From: a virus
DNA: 41,246 bases
Virus record (IMG/VR): IMGVR_UViG_3300025466_001268
Span: 1-41,246 of that record
Reading direction: 5' to 3' (one strand)
Shown: positions 1 through 6,819 of the stretch, in pieces
How positions within the stretch are numbered: the stretch's first letter is position 1
Layout of the letters: every line of letters begins with the position of its first letter
Translations under genes and position numbers: made by a program
Notes under the pieces: model-generated
Seen by the model: the letters and a program-made list of their open reading frames with translations, nothing else
Told to the model about the DNA's origin: nothing
The model's database searches: none

Positions 1-32
1 CGAAATAACCATTTTTCAAATTCAGTAATCAT
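1..32 (-). CDS. partial unknown protein, start only
   Basis: An ATG at 32 opens a frame that runs off the left edge; only about ten residues are visible, beginning MITEFEKWLF. The ATG overlaps the TGA of the preceding gene in the ATGA arrangement that is common in this genome. That overlap is the only support for a gene here. No function can be given. Confidence 0.4.
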   Translation of the reverse strand, partial: MITEFEKWLF

Positions 33-208
33 TCTCTAACTCCAAAATGTTTCTTAATCAAATCACAAACATGAAGATTGTTTCCGTTACTCATCAAGGC
101 AACATGAGCACATTCCTTAATAATCAAGTCGGCAAATAAATCCAGACCCTCTTGGTCTGGATTGTCCTGAATGCCAGCTTGCAATTTAAGCAAATCTAAA
201 TTGATCAT
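29..208 (-). CDS. small conserved phage hypothetical (59 aa)
   Basis: This 59-residue frame is acidic and largely helical, with a central stretch resembling FADLIIKECAHVAL. From memory, small T4-like phage proteins often carry a similar 'FAELI-ECA' segment, but their function is unknown. The ATG at 208 overlaps the TGA of the VWA gene (ATGA), so the two are translationally coupled. The same type of overlap joins it to the partial gene at the window edge. I cannot assign a role. Confidence 0.7.
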   Translation of the reverse strand: MINLDLLKLQAGIQDNPDQEGLDLFADLIIKECAHVALMSNGNNLHVCDLIKKHFGVRE

Positions 209-1452
209 TTACGAGCTTCCTCTTCGTAGTGTGCCCAAATGCCCCATGGTGGCTCACAGTTAGGATTACCTTTAATAATCCATACAGTATCACAGTACAA
301 TTCATCTCCCCAACCACCACATGGCATACCGTCAGTAAACATGATAAATTTCTTAGGTTCAATACCTTCGGCCTTCATAAATTCCCAGTTGGCTTCAAAG
401 TCTGTACCACCGCCACCTTGTGGTTCATATTCAGCAATATCACGCATGTTGTCTGAGTTAAAATCTTGTGGATTGTACACTTCTGTATCAAATGTCCAAA
501 CCTTGATATTGTACTCATCATACGATTCCATAATACCACGGATTTCACTTAAGAAGCACTTGATATCGTCGTGCCCGATACTACCAGATGTGTCTAGTGC
601 AATGCACACATCAATTGTTTCGCCGGGTTTCATACCTGGCAAAATAGCATCCATGTGCCAGGCTTTACGACCAGGACGTGCAAAGGTATAGTCATTCTTA
701 ATAGTACTTTGAATCTGTTGCTCCAACAATTCTTTCCAACCAATCTGTGGTTCTGTTAAGTCCTTAATAAGACGCTTAACACCGCTTGGCAAGTTACCTG
801 CACCTGCGGCCTGTGCAGCCTGGATAACAGCTTCTTTAAGCTCGTCACGGATGGCCTTCTTCTCAGCATCGCTTAGTCGAGGACGACCTTTACCATCTTT
901 ATTGCCTTCACCATCGCTGTCGCCTTCGTCCCCATCTAAGTGTTCGTCCAACAACATCTTAGCAAGATCGTCCATATTAATCTTGTTGGCATTCTTCATC
1001 AAATCATCGTAGACTTCTTCGGCACTCATACCTTTGTACTTAGGATCGTACAATACACCGCATATAGTAATCTTTTCGCCAATACGCTGGTCAATTAAAT
1101 CAGCATTAACGCAAAAGTCATCGGCAATATTCCAAATCTTAGGATCACGGCTATCTCGACGTCCCATGTGATCATATACCGCATGTAATACTTCGTGCCC
1201 AACTAAAAATTCAACTTGTTTCAATGGCATTTTATTAACGAACTCTGAATTGTAATAAAACCTACGCCCGTCTGTTGCGGCTGTTGGCAACCAGTCGTCG
1301 CCATTTACCAAGTTCATACGAGTAGCAAGATTACCAAAGAATGGTGCTTTAAGCAATAAACCAATACGTGCGGTAATCAGTTTTTCACGTGCGGCAGCAT
1401 CTACTTTGGGGTCTGTTACTGTTTTAGGTTTGTTTAATTCTGCTGTAGTCAT
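205..1452 (-). CDS. HExxH metallopeptidase-like / VWA-domain protein (DUF2201 type)
   Basis: The N-terminal half carries a zinc-peptidase signature, HEVLH at residues 86-90. An acidic linker spans about 170-195. The C-terminal half is a von Willebrand A domain whose MIDAS metal site starts DTSGS at 287-291. This order matches the DUF2201 family (putative metallopeptidase plus VWA-like). Such proteins usually act with a MoxR-type AAA ATPase, and one lies about 1.4 kb upstream at 2812-3912. I chose the ATG at 1452 because AAGGA sits 9 nt before it; a GTG at 1458 is too close to that ribosome site. The gene has its own promoter at 1479-1505. Cellular role unknown; metal-dependent protein remodelling is an inference. 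Confidence 0.85.
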   Translation of the reverse strand: MTTAELNKPKTVTDPKVDAAAREKLITARIGLLLKAPFFGNLATRMNLVNGDDWLPTAATDGRRFYYNSEFVNKMPLKQVEFLVGHEVLHAVYDHMGRRDSRDPKIWNIADDFCVNADLIDQRIGEKITICGVLYDPKYKGMSAEEVYDDLMKNANKINMDDLAKMLLDEHLDGDEGDSDGEGNKDGKGRPRLSDAEKKAIRDELKEAVIQAAQAAGAGNLPSGVKRLIKDLTEPQIGWKELLEQQIQSTIKNDYTFARPGRKAWHMDAILPGMKPGETIDVCIALDTSGSIGHDDIKCFLSEIRGIMESYDEYNIKVWTFDTEVYNPQDFNSDNMRDIAEYEPQGGGGTDFEANWEFMKAEGIEPKKFIMFTDGMPCGGWGDELYCDTVWIIKGNPNCEPPWGIWAHYEEEARK

Positions 1453-1478
1453 AGTCACGATTCCTTATCAATATACAT

Positions 1479-1505
1479 ATTATACTACTTTTGCCATTTC
1501 TGGTC
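1479..1505 (-). promoter_or_regulatory. phage promoter with GACnnnAAATGG box
   Basis: On the minus strand a TATAAT (1479-1484) is followed by TGTATAT and preceded, 9 nt upstream, by GACCAGAAATGG (1494-1505). The same arrangement occurs at 3945-3972 and 4414-4440. It takes the place of a -35 hexamer, as activator-dependent middle promoters do in T4. It would drive the VWA gene. Confidence 0.55.
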
Positions 1506-1531
1506 TGTAGTCTAAAAACAACACTTTTTAC

Positions 1532-1972
1532 CTAGAAATTCAGCGGAAAAACACCGTGTGCAACGTCTAACATAACGGCATAGCGACGCCGTTTGTAATA
1601 ATCACCGGTGCCTAGGCTATAGTCCGCAGTAACCCTGTGTTCACGGACAGCATCGGTTTTATTGCTACGAACACGGTAAGTATCCCAACCACGTGCTTCA
1701 AACGTATAACTACCCCCAGTGGTCTTAATACGCCAGCGACTGTTTAGTTGATACTCACTTGAGTCCTTACCTACGTATAAGAACTTAAAGGATGTTTCGA
1801 TCAAGCTCCGGTTACGACGATATTCAGCTGATGCTTTAATACGATCCAGCTTACCGCCGATACTGACCAGGTCCTTGCCATCCAAGCCCATGAGTTGAGC
1901 ATAGGCAACTAACTGTCTAACCTGTTCCTGTTTTTCTACAGGGAATCTTTTAAAAAATAGATCATCTTCCAT
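1532..1972 (-). CDS. hypothetical protein (146 aa)
   Basis: The protein is soluble and basic in its middle, with a helical N-terminal third and a probable beta-rich C-terminal half. I recognise no catalytic motif, signal peptide or membrane segment. The start overlaps the stop of the next upstream gene by one base. It lies between the VWA gene and the MoxR ATPase gene, separated from the VWA gene by a promoter. A role in that module is possible, but nothing in the sequence shows it. Confidence 0.75.
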   Translation of the reverse strand: MEDDLFFKRFPVEKQEQVRQLVAYAQLMGLDGKDLVSIGGKLDRIKASAEYRRNRSLIETSFKFLYVGKDSSEYQLNSRWRIKTTGGSYTFEARGWDTYRVRSNKTDAVREHRVTADYSLGTGDYYKRRRYAVMLDVAHGVFPLNF

Positions 1973-2280
1973 TATGGGTTCCAGTGAAACATAAAGGCAC
2001 TGGCTGTTGCCTCATCTTTAAAATATAACCGCATCTCGTCATACTCAGTGTGCCAGCACCAACGATTTAGGCTTTCTAATCCCTTTCCAGTTGGATGTAA
2101 GGTAATCCACTTACGTTCAACACCCGGGCCGAATACTTCCCAACACCAATTACGCCATTCAAAAAACTGTTCAACTCTTTCTTCTGTACTTTTACCGATT
2201 GCCCAAGTTCTGCCCGGTTCTACATAATAGGCTAAAAACTGATGACCGGTATGCCTGCGGTCTAGTTTAACGAGTTTCAT
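1972..2280 (-). CDS. small phage hypothetical ending in an aromatic FHW motif (102 aa)
   Basis: The ATG at 2280 is preceded by GAGGAAG, a good ribosome site 6-7 nt away. The open frame continues to 2448 but would then overlap most of the neighbouring gene, so I reject the longer version. The protein is rich in Trp, Tyr and His and ends with a segment like DEATASAFMFHWNP. The neighbour at 2545-2745 ends in a similar FMLRW motif, suggesting a common small-protein family. Function unknown. Confidence 0.7.
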   Translation of the reverse strand: MKLVKLDRRHTGHQFLAYYVEPGRTWAIGKSTEERVEQFFEWRNWCWEVFGPGVERKWITLHPTGKGLESLNRWCWHTEYDEMRLYFKDEATASAFMFHWNP

Positions 2281-2548
2281 TGGACTTCCTCGCTCTTGCC
2301 GCAAAGACGTCATTTGCCCGCGTAACTGAGTCGGTGCCCACTGCACGAATTGTTGCTGGTGCGGCAGTAACGGTGACTGTACCTTCGGGTTCGTCTTGAC
2401 AGATTTTTTCATCGTGTACCATCCTTGCCATTTTACAATCCTTACCATTTGCCATACTTATTGCATGATCAGTGATACCTTTACCTGTAGTTTCTGTACT
2501 AACAACGCTACTGATACTTAGGGCTAGTATAACTGCTTCGATAATCAT
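2267..2548 (-). CDS. small exported or membrane-anchored protein (93 aa)
   Basis: Starting at the ATG at 2548, which overlaps the upstream TGA as ATGA and has AAGG 8 nt before it, the protein opens with a hydrophobic stretch like MIIEAVILALSIS. That stretch could be a signal or anchor. It is followed by a Cys-containing region with GKDCK and later ICQ. The pattern recalls small exported proteobacterial proteins, from memory only. The tail is rich in Ala, Thr and Val. The 3' end overlaps the next gene by 14 nt. Function unknown. Confidence 0.6.
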   Translation of the reverse strand: MIIEAVILALSISSVVSTETTGKGITDHAISMANGKDCKMARMVHDEKICQDEPEGTVTVTAAPATIRAVGTDSVTRANDVFAARARKSNETR

Positions 2549-2745
2549 TGCGGCCACCTTAGCATAAAATATGTACGATCAGCTGGTTCTGGTATAAACA
2601 ACATCATACTATTATTACCAAACGCTGTGGCACTTGACTGTTTAAACCATTCAGTAATATCTGCAGCATTTGCGTACCACCAATGTTTATTAAGTATCAC
2701 CATGATTTCTGGTGTATCTAGTTCTTCGCAAAAATCATAGTTCAT
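2545..2745 (-). CDS. small phage hypothetical ending in FMLRW (66 aa)
   Basis: This 66-residue soluble protein ends with DRTYFMLRWPQ, an aromatic tail resembling that of the 1972-2280 product. No Shine-Dalgarno sequence is evident before the ATG at 2745; instead the leader holds a CCTCC that could pair with a GGAGG about 20 nt further upstream. The gene is coupled to the next by an ATGA overlap. Function unknown. Confidence 0.65.
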   Translation of the reverse strand: MNYDFCEELDTPEIMVILNKHWWYANAADITEWFKQSSATAFGNNSMMLFIPEPADRTYFMLRWPQ

Positions 2746-2811
2746 AATAAGTTGGAGGACTTACGGGAAAGGGACCTGCCTCCGTGCCAGTGACTAGCTA
2801 GCGAAAAGTCT

Positions 2812-3912
2812 TTACTTACCACTCGCGGCAATAATATACTTGCCAAAACGCTTGTGGAACTCATCAAACGATGCCATTTTACCTGGTACCATTGGCAAGT
2901 TATAAGTAGTCAATGCAACACGAGCACCCATAACAACCAACTCTGTAGTAAAGTTCGCCATCATAAACTTCAAGAAGTTATCGGCTTGTTTATGCCAATC
3001 AGCAAGTTTATCCTTACCAAGTTTCTTGTACTGTTCTTGCAGTTCATAGCACAGGCTAATAGTCAACGAATACATAGCTGAGATTTCTTTGACTTTGAGT
3101 TCATTTACCTTGCCAGACAATACATCTTCTGGGTTAGGCATTTGTCCTGCAACCTTACGGTGTGCCATAAACTTAACAGCTAGACCTTCGCCTACAGTAC
3201 CTGCGATCAAGTCTGTAAGTTCTGCGTCTGTTGCATCCTTATCATCCAAGAATTGTGACACGAATGTCCAAGAGCGTGGAGTAGCGAATGCACGGCTAGC
3301 TGACTTAGGATCAAAGTCCATCAAGTCTTGTTTAGCGTAGCTCAAGTAACCTACTACATCTTGGTGAACTTGATTGTTTACAGCCCAGTTAAACCAGCTG
3401 TCAAAGTCCTTACGCATTTCCAAGTGAACGAAACGGTTTGCAAGTGGAGTAGGCATACGATATGTAACACCTTTGTCTGACTCACGGTTACCTGCAGCAA
3501 CAATAACTACATTGTCTGGCAACTTGTACTTGCCTACACGACGATTCAAAATCAGCTGATAACCAGCGGCCTGTACAGCAGGTGCCGCAGAGTTCATTTC
3601 GTCCAAGAACAGGACAACGATAGGATACTGACTAGCAAGTTCTTCATCTGGCAAGTCAATTGGGGGAGCCCAATCCATAACTTCTTTGTTCTTATTAAAG
3701 AATGGGATACCGCGAATATCTGTCGGCTCCATTTGACCTAGACGTAAGTCAATCATATGGCCGCCAAGTTCTTCAGTTAAACTTGCAACGATTTCGCTCT
3801 TACCAATTCCGGGAGGACCCCATAGGAATACTGGACGTTTATTTTTGAAACAACGTAAGATACGGCTACGGGCTTCTGTAGGGCTAACACTACGATTCTC
3901 AGTCACGGACAT
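2812..3912 (-). CDS. MoxR-type AAA+ ATPase
   Basis: Residues 31-39 give a clear Walker A motif (WGPPGIGKS). A Walker B motif (VVLFLDEMNSA) follows near residue 100, then a sensor-like AAGNRES segment. This order and the 366-residue length fit the MoxR/AAA_5 group. These ATPases typically pair with VWA-domain proteins to remodel or insert cofactors into other proteins. A VWA protein is encoded just downstream at 205-1452, so the two are probably partners (inference). The ATG at 3912 has AAGGAG 8 nt upstream, and a boxed promoter lies at 3945-3972. Confidence 0.88.
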   Translation of the reverse strand: MSVTENRSVSPTEARSRILRCFKNKRPVFLWGPPGIGKSEIVASLTEELGGHMIDLRLGQMEPTDIRGIPFFNKNKEVMDWAPPIDLPDEELASQYPIVVLFLDEMNSAAPAVQAAGYQLILNRRVGKYKLPDNVVIVAAGNRESDKGVTYRMPTPLANRFVHLEMRKDFDSWFNWAVNNQVHQDVVGYLSYAKQDLMDFDPKSASRAFATPRSWTFVSQFLDDKDATDAELTDLIAGTVGEGLAVKFMAHRKVAGQMPNPEDVLSGKVNELKVKEISAMYSLTISLCYELQEQYKKLGKDKLADWHKQADNFLKFMMANFTTELVVMGARVALTTYNLPMVPGKMASFDEFHKRFGKYIIAASGK

Positions 3913-3944
3913 TTAAAAACTCCTTTTTGTTAATTGATATACAA

Positions 3945-3972
3945 ATTATACAACAACACTTCATTTTATGTC
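3945..3972 (-). promoter_or_regulatory. phage promoter with GACnnnAAATGA box
   Basis: A minus-strand TATAAT (3945-3950), followed by TTGTATAT, lies 10 nt downstream of GACATAAAATGA (3961-3972). It matches the promoters at 1479-1505 and 4414-4440 in motif and spacing. It stands just before the MoxR ATPase gene. Confidence 0.55.
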
Positions 3973-4098
3973 TGTAGTTTTAATACAACTACTTTAAAAA
4001 AGTGCTAGTTTTTATTTTAGGTCAAAAACCAGCAAAAAGTGACCGCAAGTTTCTGGGGTATCAAGGCTCCCCAAGGATCGCACGACCCCATTACAGCC

Positions 4099-4383
4099 TT
4101 ATTCGCTCAGATTCAAAATACGTGCATCATATTCCATAAAACTTACTTGGTGTGGTACAAACACAATCTGACCAACACGGCAACCACGACCACGTTCTAC
4201 AGATTCCTTACCATCAAATACATCTTTGGTAACGGTAATTTTAAAACAATTATAGCCAGGCTCGTTACAATTTGCTGCTTCTACAACGCCTTCAACATAA
4301 CAATCTTCACGACCTGCCATTGGCTTGAAATCGTATGCACGGATTGTTTGACCATTTTTAGCAAAGTTAGCAAATTTCAACAT
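4099..4383 (-). CDS. hypothetical protein (94 aa)
   Basis: The ATG at 4383 has AAGGAG 6 nt upstream and a promoter immediately before it, so I prefer it to the longer frame reaching 4446, which would run into the promoter. The product is a small, mixed alpha/beta soluble protein with four cysteines scattered through the central half and no recognisable motif. It seems to form a short unit of its own, isolated by the terminator at 4448-4473. Confidence 0.72.
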   Translation of the reverse strand: MLKFANFAKNGQTIRAYDFKPMAGREDCYVEGVVEAANCNEPGYNCFKITVTKDVFDGKESVERGRGCRVGQIVFVPHQVSFMEYDARILNLSE

Positions 4384-4413
4384 TTTTAGCTCCTTATTAA
4401 TCACTATACATAC

Positions 4414-4440
4414 ATTATATAGGAGAGGCCATTTCGGGTC
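4414..4440 (-). promoter_or_regulatory. phage promoter with GACnnnAAATGG box
   Basis: The minus strand shows TATAAT (4414-4419) with GACCCGAAATGG (4429-4440) 9 nt upstream. Box and spacing are the same as at 1479-1505. It directly follows a terminator and precedes a gene with a strong ribosome site. Confidence 0.6.
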
Positions 4441-4447
4441 AACCAAA

Positions 4448-4473
4448 AAAATACCGCTAAAAAGCGGTATTTT
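4448..4473 (-). terminator. rho-independent terminator
   Basis: The 8-bp arms ATACCGCT / AGCGGTAT (4451-4458 and 4463-4470) enclose a 4-nt loop. An A-run flanks one side and a T-run the other, extending the stem by three A-T pairs. On the minus strand the hairpin is followed by seven T residues, a classic intrinsic terminator. It ends the helicase/methyltransferase unit 24 nt past its stop codon. Confidence 0.88.
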
Positions 4474-4496
4474 AAGTAGCTAAGTTGTTGTTTTTA

Positions 4497-5666
4497 TTAG
4501 GGTTTTTTGCGAAAAACGTAAATTCCTTCGCTTTTGTACCCGTTTTCTAGCTTATTATTGCCCACTCCCGGGCGTACATTTAGCATCATATCTACAGTTT
4601 CTTGGTACTCAAAACCCACTTTTTCGCTTAGGTTTTTCCAGCGATCAACTATAGCAAATTGCTCTTTGCCGGTTTTATAGTCAGCAATGTTTACAGCATA
4701 CAGCCCTTCACTAGATAGTCCTTTATGAATCATTTTAAGTGTTGGTTCAGCATACAGTTCAAACCAGGCATCTAAATTACTACAACGATTCATACATTGT
4801 GTTTCTTCATCCGAGTAGGTTTCTAAATTAAAGTATGGTGGGCTACTAAAAGCTGCATCGTAATATTCTGGTTCTGGATCAAATTCTTCGCTGGTGCAAT
4901 GGTTCATACTATAACCTTGGCCAAGATTACATTCAAGTAATAAATCACCTAGTGCATCAAGACCATTGAATGTTCGAGTATTCGGATCAATACCAGTATA
5001 ATGATATCTCATTTTACTAGTCATTGCACCCATCATGCGACCGCCGTAGCCTGAACTAAAGTCTAGAACATTGCCCATGAAGTTAGGGCACAGGTATTCC
5101 CACATTGCTCTGGCGTTCATTGGTTTAAAGTTTTGAATGCTACCACCACTTACTAGTTCTAATGCACGACGAATATTCTTTGGTAATACAGTAAATTCAC
5201 CTTCATCGCGATTAACATAACATAATTTAATTGCACGTTTTAATTTTGCATCGTTAAGGAAGCGACCGCGGGTACTGACTTCTTTGTCTTTTCTTGTATA
5301 AGCATCTTGCATGTTTTCAAACCAAAAGCGACCAAATCCAAGGCCTTCGTTATTACCAACGCCTAGTGTGCGGTCTTTGACACTTTTAGTTTTAGTTGAC
5401 AATTCAATTAATTGTTCACGACAACCTTCTAGGTTATAGTAAGTAATAGGAACAATATTAATTGATCGATAGATATCAAATACTCGTTGTTGTATTTCTT
5501 CCTTACCAGCGTCATCGGCAGCCGACCAAGCAGCTTTACCTAGAGCTTTTAATTGCGGTGTAACACTTTCATATCCAGTACAAACTTTATCCGTTGGTGT
5601 AAAATTCCATGCGGTGCATAGATCATTATAATATGTAAGGATTTTAGGATTTGTAATACTTGTCAT
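4497..5666 (-). CDS. SPPY-type DNA methyltransferase
   Basis: The C-terminal half is a class I SAM-dependent methyltransferase. A motif I-like LDFSSGYGG lies at 201-209, and a catalytic motif IV of the form SPPY is at 275-278 followed by FNLETYSDE. SPPY is characteristic of N4-cytosine methylases and some N6-adenine ones. The first 190 residues are helical and of unknown role, perhaps target recognition. It is the last gene of a unit with an SF2 helicase and a second methyltransferase-like protein, which it overlaps by 23 nt. It could protect phage DNA or belong to a restriction-like cassette; the target sequence cannot be predicted. Confidence 0.85.
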   Translation of the reverse strand: MTSITNPKILTYYNDLCTAWNFTPTDKVCTGYESVTPQLKALGKAAWSAADDAGKEEIQQRVFDIYRSINIVPITYYNLEGCREQLIELSTKTKSVKDRTLGVGNNEGLGFGRFWFENMQDAYTRKDKEVSTRGRFLNDAKLKRAIKLCYVNRDEGEFTVLPKNIRRALELVSGGSIQNFKPMNARAMWEYLCPNFMGNVLDFSSGYGGRMMGAMTSKMRYHYTGIDPNTRTFNGLDALGDLLLECNLGQGYSMNHCTSEEFDPEPEYYDAAFSSPPYFNLETYSDEETQCMNRCSNLDAWFELYAEPTLKMIHKGLSSEGLYAVNIADYKTGKEQFAIVDRWKNLSEKVGFEYQETVDMMLNVRPGVGNNKLENGYKSEGIYVFRKKP

Positions 5667-6819
5667 AGATTTGTTTTACTTTATTATAGTTATCTCTTGT
5701 AGGAATGTCAAGCCAGAATCCTTTTCCATTGGCCGGATTGTTAGCATTAAGTGATAGGCTCAATGCTCGTATAGGAGCACTTTCCCAATACTTGATCATT
5801 TTGTCTGCTTCTTCAGGATCAGCGACTTCGATCCATAGTGCATTATGTCCTGTACCGTATTCGGGACCGGCGTACTTTAACACACTTTGATTATTGGGAT
5901 TACCGTTCTTACTAATAACTACTTTGTGCAATCCTACCCCTTCTTGTGGTGTAATGATCTTAGCACTTACCTTGATTACTTTTAAGAAGCCTTTGCCCTT
6001 TGGGCCAACTTGATAGATAAGCGGAACACGACCAGGATTGTTTAATACCTTTTCGTGATTGGACACATAAGATCCGTAGTTGGCATTAATGCCCGGTAAC
6101 CCAAGACTGCATACTTCGTGTGCGTAGGCATACAGTTTAAGATCTAGGCCGGGCAACCGTGCTGGGCTATCAATTTTAAGAATAGTTTCGCCATCGGTAA
6201 ACTCAACAATTTTATTCTTTTTAACAGGCTCAAATATCATCATTGACAGCAAACTACTAGAAGTTCTTTCTAAGTGTCTGAATACGGAAATTTCGTTAAT
6301 CTTATGCGACGAGTAGTCGATTTTATTGGAACGACTAACAATAATTAATCGTTGACATTGTAATCGCCATACGGGTACAAAACTATTAATAGTTTTAAAA
6401 TCCACAGAACTTATTACATAGGTATAGCGATCTTCAATGTTAAAACAGTTCTTTTCGGTTACATTAACTTCAAAGTCTTTATTGTTTACAGCACGTTTAA
6501 AATTGCTACGGGCAATACGAGCTTGTACACTATTAATATCGTTAACAAAGATTTGATTTTGAAAGATATGTTCTAGGCGTTCTTGTTCATCTGGGATGGC
6601 TTTGGCCAGCTTTTCCATAAGAATATCAGCTAGAACCAGCATAATGCTACCGCTACCACATTGTGGATCGCAATAGGTGGTTGCAGGATCCTTAAGATCT
6701 TTTTCCTTAATGTACGACAGCAAAATACGAGCATTAGTTTCAGACAATATAGTTTGATTGCCTTGGCTACTGTACAGCTTTATTTGCTTGATACGTTGGC
6801 GAATGTTATTGGAAATCAT
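5644..6819 (-). CDS. Eco57I/TaqI-like N6-adenine methyltransferase-related protein, probably degenerate
   Basis: A motif I of N6-adenine methylase type, DPQCGSGS, is at residues 51-58. An acidic loop (VNDINSVQARIARSN) follows, as in Eco57I-like enzymes. Where NPPY should appear (around 130-150) I see only VISSVDF, so the catalytic motif seems to be missing. The C-terminal half may be a specificity domain. The ATG at 6819 lies within the end of the helicase gene (14-nt overlap); a TTG at 6849 would lengthen the overlap. The protein may have become a DNA-recognition subunit for the adjacent helicase and SPPY methylase (inference). Confidence 0.65.
   Translation of the reverse strand: MISNNIRQRIKQIKLYSSQGNQTILSETNARILLSYIKEKDLKDPATTYCDPQCGSGSIMLVLADILMEKLAKAIPDEQERLEHIFQNQIFVNDINSVQARIARSNFKRAVNNKDFEVNVTEKNCFNIEDRYTYVISSVDFKTINSFVPVWRLQCQRLIIVSRSNKIDYSSHKINEISVFRHLERTSSSLLSMMIFEPVKKNKIVEFTDGETILKIDSPARLPGLDLKLYAYAHEVCSLGLPGINANYGSYVSNHEKVLNNPGRVPLIYQVGPKGKGFLKVIKVSAKIITPQEGVGLHKVVISKNGNPNNQSVLKYAGPEYGTGHNALWIEVADPEEADKMIKYWESAPIRALSLSLNANNPANGKGFWLDIPTRDNYNKVKQIYDKYYKS

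Noticed and set aside
239-691. Open frame on the plus strand opposite the VWA gene
   Set aside because: It is antisense to a gene with clear motifs, has no ribosome site and an unlikely composition. The same holds for the other plus-strand frames in the window except 21074-22159.
2754-2783. GGAGG/CCTCC inverted repeat upstream of the 66-residue gene
   Set aside because: It is only 5 bp with a loop of 20 nt, so it can arise by chance, although it might mask a ribosome site.
4017-4091. 24-codon frame with AAGG upstream (MGSCDPWGALIPQKL...) after the 4099-4383 gene
   Set aside because: The ribosome site is fair, but the length and lack of any coupling or known relative make it too weak to list as a gene.
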